Source: Sebastes aleutianus
Taxonomy: Eukaryota; Chordata; Actinopteri; Perciformes; Sebastidae
Direction: 5' to 3'
NCBI GenBank assembly: GCA_916700875.1
Contig: CAKAKS010000039.1
Coordinates: 11,194,044 to 11,258,043, forward strand
DNA length: 64,000 bases
A program made the position numbers and the translations under genes. Under the pieces are notes generated by a model. It ran no database searches. It was given only the letters and a program-made list of their open reading frames with translations, and was not told where the DNA came from. The number at the start of each line of letters is the position of its first letter. Positions within the stretch are counted from its first letter, which is position 1. Below are positions 54,761 through 64,000 of this stretch, one piece after another.

Positions 54761-57054
54761 ATTATCTTCCAGGAGAGACTGAAAATGTGGTCCGTTATCA
54801 GAAATCAGGTTCGCACATACAAGGAATTAATGCTGGTATTTTGGATCTGAATACTTCCTCCACCACTGGACATGGGGTTTGATTTCATGAAAATATATGT
54901 TTTTGGTGATGAGTCTGTTTGTGTTTACAAGCATATTGAACACACGTTGTTAACAGTAGTACTATTCAGAGTAGCAGCAGTACTGTGAGTGTTGTGAGTA
55001 GTTTTCAGTGCTGGCTGTTTGTCTGTTGGTGTTTGTGTGAAGCTGACAGTGAGTGACGATCCAGCTGTCCCCTCCTTTAACCTCATTCTCTGTTTACATG
55101 GAAACTAAAGCCAAACCGTCCTCCCAAATCCCACCGCCGCCCGCCGCTGGACGGATTAAAGCCGGGACAAACACGACTCTGCGCCAGCCAGAGTCGGGAT
55201 TTACAGCCAGGCAGCCCAAGAGAGAAAATCTGCAAGGACCAACGTAGACTGTCACATCACTCTGCAGCTCTGAGAGAGAGAGAGCAGGTTTAGATCAGCT
55301 TTATTTCTTTATTGTGAGAAAGCGAGTTAAAGGGTCAAAGGTCACCGACTGAACTGATGACAGATTGAATTCTGTGTGAATCTGCCACGTCTGTAATCAG
55401 TAAAGCAAATACACCATTTATCCGATAACACTGATCCAACAACGTTAAGTGGTATTTTAATAATTTGAAGTTGCAGGTTTTCTCTCTTTACTGGGTGGAA
55501 AATTATTGATTTTTATACTGAGAGAATTTTAGGCACAAATTCAGGAGGCTTATTCAGAGAAGGAGAGAGCTCAAATCCATCAGAAGAGTCAAATCTGATG
55601 AGAAAAACAGATATTTAGTATCAACAGGCTCATTACTACAACGGTGTACCAAGTCGGCCGTCGGGCAGTTTCGGCCCGTCGGTGAGAGAAATCACTCTGA
55701 TTGGCTGTTCAGCTTAAATGAATCAGTGCACGAGAAGAGAAACTGAAGTGAGGAAAAGCAAGCCAACGAGTTTTCTGTAGATAAGCAGGAAGTCAACGTA
55801 AAGCAAAGTAGGCTACCTGGCAACAGTAGTAAACACTAAACACCGACGTATGTACCGCCAAACATTGCATTTGTGTACTGTAATTATTACTGTCGCTTAC
55901 GCTTAAGTCTAAATTACTTCCTGTGTCTCGGTGCTTCCCCTCGGGTCGCCACTCTTTCCATGAGACCTTTTCTTTTTAGCTTTTTACCAAACAATCGCTA
56001 ATATTCTAGATAAAAAGCTTCTTCTTCCTCCAGTGTGTTGCCTATTTCTTTCTAAGTATTTTATGGTCATGTGACTGTCCCTGTGGTCATCTGACTGTCC
56101 CTGTGGTCTCTCAATGAACAGTTGTAGAGACACCTGTACAGGCGAACCTAATCCCTTGAAGGCGTGTTGAAATGAAAAGTGCAGCGGGTTCAGTCGGCAC
56201 GTAGTTACAAAAATTCAGAGGTGCACGGCAGAGCACAGCGACAACTTGCGGAACCTTTGCGCACCACGCGAAAGCCGTGATGACGTAATTTTCTGGCGCG
56301 CACATCTCGCGCCAGCTTCACTATGGCGAGCATAAACCAAGCTTAGTACTTCCCTCCGCCCGGCTTTGTAATTATAATTTTTTTTTTTATCTACAGTAAT
56401 CATAATATGCCGTTTACAAACCTGAGAGCTTGACTCAATGGAAGCAAACACCTGTTTAGTTTAATCCATCACTGATAAACCTACGAAGAATGACGTGAGT
56501 ACAACTGAGGTGCGATTGCCTGATTGTGTCTTAAGTCACCACGTAGCCATCCTGAACTTATAGCATAAAATGTCTGTTAGAGAAAAGGTCAGAGAAACCA
56601 AGAGGTTGTAGTGATTCAGAATCGTTTTCTCTTTAAGGAAACTGTGATAAACCAGCAGGATCTGACTGATGAAACTTTGGACAATGTGTAGAAGTTTTCT
56701 TTTTTTCTTGTCATGTTTTTTTCTCCTCGTTGTTACTTGTGAATGCTTTTGTCATTGATGAATGTCGGATTGTCTCTGAGCTCCTGGATGTTTCCTCAGA
56801 GCAGGTTTACCGTCGTTAGTTTTGATTAGGAGACAGAGGAGGAGGCCGAGCCCATCTGGACCACAAGCTGCTGTTTTAGCATGAGGAAACACTGAGGGGA
56901 GGAGAGGAGAGGAGGAGGCAAGGTGTGGAAGGTGGTAAAGAAAGCAAATCTTGGTACCAGTATCACTTGATGATGGAGTGTGTTACTGATAGCTATTGTC
57001 CATTATAAAGGGAGGACAGTGGTGGAATGTAACTAAGTATATTTACTCATGTAC
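54761..57054. other. Unassigned region
   Basis: No exon that can be supported. The block 55640-55860 and a GC-rich piece at 56160-56340 have no recognised identity. A 30-bp start of the gtaaaagtac repeat lies at 57020. Confidence 0.4.
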
Positions 57055-57160
57055 GGTCCAGTGTGTAACATTTAGGGGGATCTATTGGCAGAAATTGAAT
57101 ATAATATTAATAAATATGGTTTTTGTTTAGTATTTAATCACCTGAAAATAAGAATCGTTT
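57055..57160 (-). mobile_element. Partial copy of the 15278/17577 element
   Basis: The sequence from ggtccagtgtgtaacattta to gaaaataagaatcg is the reverse complement of the right end of the copies at 15278 and 17577. The rest of the element is missing. Confidence 0.6.
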
Positions 57161-57420
57161 TCCTTATTAAATATCAATATTATAAAGTATTTAGTTCTTT
57201 ATTGATTCTCTGGTACCAGTGAATTTCCTGCTAGTTTCCTGTTAGACAGTCTGAACTGTTTCGCTTTTTCTTTAGTTCAGCCTTTTGGCAGATTATTGAT
57301 TTTTGTTTGCTGAGTGTATTTTTTAAATAGAGCTCTGTTAAAACTGAATTTGTGTGATCGATTTCTTCTTGTTTCCAGTGTACTGAGATATTGTCATGTA
57401 GCGTAGATGATCGAACATAT

Positions 57421-57874
57421 TAGGGCTGTGTATTGGCAAGAATCTGGCGATACGATACACATCACGATACAGGGGTAACGATTCAATATATTGCCATATA
57501 TTACGATACTGCAAGGTGATATTTTTGCAATTTTTTTAACCTAATTTTAGGAAAACTGTCACAGTACAACACCACCATATGCATACAATCTGAATTTTAA
57601 AAAAGTTAACTTTTTCATGCAATCTGAACAGTGGGATCTGGATTTGCCTCCATCACAGTCGGTGTAACCTCCAACATCACGGCACTACTTTGAGAGGGCA
57701 CATACACTGAGAGGGTGCATCTCTTTACAAATTAAATAAAGTATTGACTTAGTCAGTCTTTGCATGTAAACTGTTATCAATTAAAAATCGATACTGTGTT
57801 TTTGAGAATTAATACAGTATCACAAAACATAATATCGCGCTATTCAATATTTTTCGATATTTTCTTACACCCCT
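57421..57874. mobile_element. Small DNA element with TAGGGCTGTG/CACCCCTA ends
   Basis: It begins tagggctgtgtattggcaag and ends ttcttacacccctag. The inner sequence is rich in gatacgatacacatcacgat. It is probably a known fish MITE type. No transposase. Confidence 0.6.
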
Positions 57875-58536
57875 AGTACATATTGCAGAATCACCTTGAC
57901 GGTGGTGCCGTTGTTATGGACTCATAATTTACCCTCCGAGTCCTCGCTCCGTCCCTGATCCTCCTCAGCTTCGTCTCTCAGGCTGCAGCCCTCAGAGAGC
58001 TGCCGGTCGCTCCGTCCTGCATTTTAAATCACTTCTCTCTCTGCAGACGTCTTTCATGTTTTAAAGAGAAGCTTTTTAAAGCAGCGCCGGCTTCTCCGAG
58101 CTTCAGTCTGACTCTGAGCTTCAGAGACCAGAGACTCCGGGGAAACTGAGGTGAAGGAACACTTTATAAACTGCAGCACCGGTGCAGTGAAGCAGTCTGT
58201 CGGCCCTGTGGCATCACTGTGGTGGCTTGGAGCTGCTCGATGTTTGTTAATTGATTACATTGTCTTAAATCATATGAGATGATTAGCTGCTTCAGTAAAA
58301 AGCACATTATACATTTGAAGATGAGTCAGAATGAATCAGGAGGAAGTACGAATGTTGGAAAGTTGGGATCAGTGCACAAAGAAAGGAAGAAAAGTTTCAT
58401 GATGCGGCATGATCTGTGTGAAGCCAAAAGTAAACGTTGACTTAGCGCTTGTTACATAACGTCACGTAAGAAAGTCTGCTAAGGGCGGCTGTTATTTATT
58501 TACGCTACTTACAGTTATGTTACGTTACGTTGTTAC
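57875..58536. other. Unassigned region
   Basis: A block at 57910-58150 is GC-richer and has an acceptor-like ctctctctgcag at 58046, but the frame compatible with the 53343 exon reaches a stop before a donor. No gene is supported. Confidence 0.4.
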
Positions 58537-58993
58537 TAGCGCTGTCAATCGATTCAAATATTTAATCGCGATTAATCTCATGATTGTCCATACTTAATCA
58601 TGATTAATCGCAAATTAATCACACATGCCCACTTTATGATAATCACATGCAGTTTGGGGCAAGTCATAGTCAAGTCAGCACACTGACACACTGACATCTG
58701 TTGTTGCCTGTTGGGCTGCAGTTTGCCATGTTATGATTTGAGCATATTTGTTTATGCTAAATGCAGTACCTGTGAGGGTTTCTGGACAATATTTGTCATT
58801 GTTTTGTGTTGTTAATTGATATATAATAATAAATAAATTTAAAAATACATTTGCATAAAGCAGCATAATTTTCAACTCCCATGTTGATAAGAGTATTAAA
58901 TACTTGACAAATCTGTACATTTTGAACAGATAAAAATGTGTGATTAATTTGCGATTAATCATGTTTGACTAATTTAATCACTTGAAAGCCCTA
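58537..58993. mobile_element. AGGGCTGTCAA-ended element, copy 8, with two A ends
   Basis: Its left about 85 bp are end A forward. The body from gcccactttatgataatcac on is in the reverse direction and finishes with end A again (CTTGAAAGCCCTA). End B is absent. Confidence 0.75.
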
Positions 58994-59230
58994 GTATAAA
59001 CTAAACTGGAACCATCTCAGTCTCACTAAAACATCTAAAATAAAATGTCAAAAAGGAAACTTATGTATAGAAGCATGATGTCTTGTTGTGACACTGTAGT
59101 GCTTCAGTGTCTCTGTGTGTTTGTGTAGTTTGAGTCGGTGTGAAGGGAAGTTGTTTGTCATCATGTTGGATGATCTGTGTCACAGAGTCCAGCAGCTGTT
59201 AGTTCAACATGACATCATGTAGTCAGTCAG

Positions 59231-59263
59231 ACACACACGTACGCACGCACGCACGCACACACG

Positions 59264-59322
<59 letters not shown>
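59231..59322 (+). repeat. (AC)n microsatellite
   Basis: AC/ACGC repeats over about 90 bp, pure AC at the right. Confidence 0.95.
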
Positions 59323-59326
<4 letters not shown>

Positions 59327-59647
59327 GCATTGTTGTGTAATTATGCAACTCCTCTCCGGGGCCTCACTAAATCACTCCAGTATGATCGATGGCTGAATCC
59401 TCTCTGTGGTTGGTATGCCAACAGACACACAAACAAACCCTCATAATGGACGCATTCAGTGCGTCTACATGCACTTAGCTAATTTCTTAAACGTCATTTC
59501 AACAAGAAACTTGGTTTCTGTAATCTGGGTCGAGGATTAGAAAAACCTGGTTTCTCCAGGTAGACTTCTCCTGGAGAACGACGGTTTCGCTGCCAGGTGT
59601 ACGAGTAACTTTTTACATGAACACCTGTGCAGGACAAAATACTTCTA

Positions 59648-60052
59648 ATCATAGATTGTATATAAGTAGTGGATGTAGTCATCATGATGTCACCCATTAG
59701 TTTGTAGACTACAGTTTTGAAACCTCGACTTTGGCATTATGGCCGTCTTCATATTGGTTTTTGGTCGTTGCCATCTTGCTTTTTGAGCGTCGCCATCTCG
59801 GTCTTTTGCAACCAGAAGTGAAACAAGAGGGTGGAGCTAAGTACAACCGAACGCTGAATAAGATGTTTTTCGGTGACCATAAAGGATATAATTAACTTTG
59901 ATGAAGTGAAAACACACTGTGAAAGGGTTAAAGTTGTAAGACGAAAACACAGACAACTCCCAGACCGGACAACGCCGTGGTAATGTCCTGTCAATTACAA
60001 GGTAGCCACGCTACCTAAAGCATCCCCTGCTTTATGGTCTATTTGACTCTAA
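59648..60052 (-). mobile_element. CATAGACTGTATATAAG family element
   Basis: It begins catagattgtatataagtag and ends within gctttatggtctatttgact. The part corresponding to the left edge of 44797 is missing. Confidence 0.65.
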
Positions 60053-60446
60053 GTAAGTAAGTAGTAAAAGGATGCAGTAGTATTATTGTTAGAGCAGCTT
60101 TTTTGATCAATAGTATTTCGCTGGATATTGCTAGGGGCACGTCCCTACCATCCCTACCAAAATCTACACCCTTGGTCTCGGAGATGCACGGCATGCTGGG
60201 ATGCCTGCAGGTTGCTTCAATGTGAATGAGCGTTTAATTACCTGATGGGAAGCTTCCCAACAGGCTCCCAGCAGGTTTCAGTTGGTACAGTGTTCACATT
60301 GATCTGCTGTTTTTATTAGAGGTGGACTCTCCGACTGCATAAACTGTGTTTTCATCATCTCCTGATTAACTTCACATCAACGCTGAGTGAGGAGGCAGAC
60401 GCAGGAAAATCAAAGGAGAAACAGAGGACGAGAGAGATAACGTGTT

Positions 60447-60450
<4 letters not shown>

Positions 60451-60497
<47 letters not shown>

Positions 60498-60512
60498 TAG
60501 AGAGAGAGAGGA
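60451..60512 (+). repeat. (GA)n microsatellite
   Basis: A GA tract with a few interruptions (gcgata). Confidence 0.95.
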
Positions 60513-60675
60513 GCGTGAACTGTGCAGAACGCTGTAATTATGTCTTCTTGTCCCTCGGTCGCCCTGCTGAGATGAGCGTTTAGTAGAAAGAGATGAATCA
60601 GCGTTTCCTTTGAGGAGAAAAATAACAGCTCGATAAAGAGGCCGCACAAGAAAACAAAAACCATTTAACCCACCG

Positions 60676-60702
60676 CACACACACACACACACACGCACAC
60701 GC

Positions 60703-60745
<43 letters not shown>
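60676..60745 (+). repeat. (CA)n microsatellite
   Basis: A CA tract interrupted by cgcacacg in the middle. Confidence 0.95.
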
Positions 60746-60746
<1 letters not shown>

Positions 60747-63700
60747 AGATAAAACTGAACAGCCTCCTTGTTTAAATTTAAATATGGCCTTTGATGGCGC
60801 TGCGACGACGGCGGCTGTTTCACCTCATCTACTCTGAAATGACCCAACGTGTTTACATGAAAAGACAAAACGTGCAATTTAAATATAATTCAGATAATAA
60901 TGCAGATAGAGGCTGACCAGCAGATGCACCATCATGTTGTTTTGTTCCTATTTGGAGCTGCAGGATTATTTCTCATATTTAAGCTGCGGTTATAGTTTCC
61001 ACAAGGACGATCGCACGGACATGAGCTGACGTGGAATCGTGACGAAGTTACGTTTGGATCATTTATACCCTAATAATCTCAAATCTCCTCAAAGTTCTCC
61101 ATTTTTTCTGCCCATCCGCATAGTTAGAAAAATGTACAATGAGGTGTCTGATGGTGTGACGTCACAGCGTTGGCCGTGTGGACACTTGCTATCAAGGTTT
61201 ATCCTCCTGCTTTGCAGAACATCTAAAGAACATTTTCTTTAAATCTCATTTTCTCTTTTTTTACAGATAAAATATTTCACAATATTTCCCTCATCTTTTA
61301 TCCCTTGTATGTTTTTATTCTATTAACCTGATCTCTGAAATAGATCAATGAATTTTAAAATCAGTGATTAGATGCTTCTTGCTGAAATGCACCATGGGAG
61401 TTTTACCCCGTGTCTAGACCGCAACAATTTTTACACGGATATTTTCACAGCGACATGGCCGTCTGGAATGAAGCCAAGTGTTGAGTGAGAGTGGTGTGAA
61501 AATGGTCGGCAGATGTCGCTTTGTTTCATGTACGTATCATAACAACGGCTAGTATATTCGCCGTCCTCGTTCTTCCTGTTTCCCTTTTTGAATGATGAAT
61601 ACAGACTACCGCCGCCTGCTGGTGTGGAGTGTTAGTTCCTCTCACGCAGTCGCAGAACGTAAGTGCTAACTGGCCGTAGTCTTTGTGGTGTGTTCGAGTG
61701 CAACTTGTCAGCCAAGACAAAGGCAACGTGAGGGGACAGTGGGCCTTCATCGCCGCTAGTTCTCTGATGTCGGCTTGGTACGTCTGGACCTTAAAACTGT
61801 TCACTTTCTCAGTTCCATTGATGTAGACGGGTGTGTATCTTCACCTCTTTTTTTTATAAAATCAACGATCAGCTCCTTGGTTTTGCTGACATTGAGCAGT
61901 AGGTTGTTCTCAGTTACAGATGTTACAGTCTGATCCAACTAGAAGGTCTGTTGTGGGGATGTTGACAGGAACAATATTTACAAACTTGTCATTGCAGTAA
62001 TACATTGTGACATAAGTTCCTCTGTGACCTCACAGCAGCCTGAGGTCACCGCCGAGCCGCCTTACCTCCTGACCCCCCCTTCGGTCCGAGCCCAGCGAGC
62101 TGAGGTGGCAGGAGCACGGCTGCACGGCCCATTAACCGCCGTCTCACTACGCCGCGCTACAGCACGCCGCCGCTGATTTATGACACTGCAGCAGGCCGGT
62201 GAGGGAGAGCGGTAAATCAGAATAAATGGATGGTGGCGGAGGAGAAGGAAGTCAGCGTGGCCTCACCTGCCGCCAGACGCCATGAATATGTATGAACGCG
62301 CACACACACTGTGCGGTTTTGGTGTGTGAATGCTGTCATTAGTGTTGGAGGGGGGGTGCGTTAAGTAGCAGCTATATAAATGCAAATTCCTCATATCGTT
62401 TCCTCGCCGTGTCTCCTCTCATTGTGCTGCGTTTAGAGTTCAGTTCAGCCATGTTTACTCCTCCGCTCGCCTCACCTCGTCAACGCTCTCCCCTCTGCTC
62501 ACCTCCACTTCCTGTCTCACACCTTGTTATGTGTCTTCTTCCATCAGATTCCCGCCGCCGAGTCGACTCTCCTGCTTTTAAAAAAAACACTTCTCATATC
62601 GCTGGCTGCAGAATGAAGAGATGATATTTGAACAGATCATTGATTTCTCCCTCTCCACTGACGCTCTCTCTCTAAATGTGTTTGTCCGCGGTGTTTATCG
62701 ACGTTCTTTGCTGCTTCGTAATTATTCCCATCAGGAGAACCGTCACTGAGTTCTCTAATAACACCATTAGGTTCTCCAGCAGTGCAGCGCAGAGCAAATT
62801 AAAAGCCTTATTGACACCCGAAGGGGCTTCTTCACTGTGATTATTAGAGGCACAACACTGACGCAACCTCACGGCTAAAGTGTTCTGGGTTTTATACAGC
62901 AGCAGCACTTGAGTACATTTACTGTATTTACGTAGTGTTTATGTTTATTTGTTTCACATATATAAAACAACAATAAAATACAATTCACAGGAAAGGAATG
63001 TAAAATACGTGTGAGGATGTGGTAGAAACCTATAATGGCTTATATAAAAAAACACACCCAAAGGACATACAAAAGGTAAAAATAACTACCATGACATAAA
63101 TCACCAGTACATTTTAAATATTAGAGTTCAAAACATTTCACATATAAAAATATACAGTGTAAAGTGTAGGAGTAAAGTTCAAACAAAACAAAAAAAATAC
63201 AAAGAAGAAATACATAGAAGCAGGAGTAATAATCCATATATACAGTTTCTAAGAACGATCATTTTCTCCCAAATCAAATGTTTTTGTCAGCAGAGCATTT
63301 CTAAGCCTCTTTTTATACACAGACAATGACACAGAGGAATCCATTAAATGGACATTTTCATTCCATCAGATAACTCCACGAAATCTGATAGAAAACTGAC
63401 CAGGGGATGTTTTATACAAAGGAAGATGAAGAATATCAGCCTGTCTGGTAATTATGGTGTTGAGAGTTGTTACAAAATAATATCTAAAACAATGAGGTAA
63501 ATCTGCATCCATATATCTCGCCTTAAAGACAAATGTACAGGTTTGAAGAATGTTGATTTACATTGTTATATTAAATACATTTCAGAGTGAATTATTGTAC
63601 CTTTGTTTAGTTACTTGGCGGAGGAAGCAAATATGATAATATTTCTGCAAAAGAATTGCTGAATTTTGAAGCTGGTAGCGTACCAAGAATACCAACTCAA

Positions 63701-63790
63701 AATGTATTTTGCTGTTATTTAGTGTTAGTTATTGTACGTTTTATTTATTATGTGAATTTATATCAATTTGTGAAGTGTTTTGTATTAACT
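60746..63790. other. Unassigned region with possible regulatory islands
   Basis: No supported exon. GC-richer, repeat-free islands at 62050-62300 and 62690-62890 (for example aaattaaaagccttattgac) may be conserved non-coding elements. 62920-63790 is AT-rich. Confidence 0.35.
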
Positions 63791-63794
63791 CAAG

Positions 63795-63920
63795 TGCTGT
63801 CAATGTCAACGCGACAATAACGCTTTAACGCAAATTAATTTTAACGCCACTAATTTCTTTAATGTATTAACGCAGTTTGCGATTTTGAGGCTCAATTTTA
63901 AAGCTGGAGTGAAGATACCA
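63795..63920 (-). mobile_element. AGGGCTGTCAA-ended element, copy 9, fragment
   Basis: Only the B end (gtgctgtcaatgtcaacgcg to gctggagtgaagata) is present. Unrelated sequence follows before the window ends. Confidence 0.7.
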
Positions 63921-64000
63921 TATTTTATAATAATAATAATATTTCATATTACACACAGCACGTGATGCGGCCTCTCTCTGCTGCATTTCTTCGGCCGTTT

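Noticed and set aside
58046..58150. Possible third exon of the unnamed gene after ctctctctgcag
   Set aside because: In the phase required by the exon at 53343 the frame reaches a TGA just before the only nearby donor-like gtgaag, and the sequence does not look coding.

Overview
The window is vertebrate nuclear DNA, most probably from a spiny-rayed (percomorph) teleost. Its genes have many short exons with GT-AG introns. It carries long dinucleotide microsatellites and many copies of small non-autonomous DNA elements of the kind that fill perch-like fish genomes. The species cannot be named from the sequence alone. There are no bacterial features and no CRISPR.

Layout. (1) About 945-17360, plus strand: the 3' half of glg1 (Golgi glycoprotein 1, also called ESL-1, MG-160 or CFR). 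Fourteen consecutive exons join without a frame break into 570 C-terminal residues: cysteine-rich GLG1 repeats, one membrane segment and a short basic tail. A 3'UTR of about 3.8 kb ends near an AATAAA at 17335. The upstream exons lie outside the window. (2) 18196-23110: a 4.9 kb, strongly strand-biased T-rich tandem array. (3) 24372-25805, minus strand: an intronless TRIM gene (RING, B-box, coiled coil, PRY-SPRY). (4) 29989-38461, minus strand: a complete seven-exon fbln7 (fibulin-7) of 434 residues, with signal peptide, coiled coil, sushi, a Ser-rich linker with an EGF remnant, two calcium-binding EGF modules and the fibulin C-terminal domain. (5) About 38.5-64 kb: repeat-rich DNA without a recognisable complete gene. 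Two plus-strand exon candidates (44172-44208 and 53343-53415) join in frame and may be the start of a long-intron gene that leaves the window on the right.

Repeats dominate the non-coding part. One element family with AGGGCTGTCAA ends occurs nine times between 11 kb and the right edge, and two of those copies are rearranged. Other families are a fold-back AT-rich element seen four times, a family with ends related to CATAGACTGTATATAAG seen four times, a roughly 350-490 bp element flanking the glg1 polyadenylation site, a repeat with an internal 38-bp tandem unit, and single elements with visible inverted ends. The most instructive local structures are in glg1. One is a 33-bp duplication that copies a 5' splice site and was then hit by a transposable element. 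Another is a 164-nt intron whose donor abuts an (AC)36 tract and whose acceptor follows complementary TG tracts.

The genes show no sign of acting together. GLG1 is a Golgi membrane glycoprotein, fibulin-7 is a secreted matrix and adhesion protein, and the TRIM protein is a cytosolic ubiquitin ligase.
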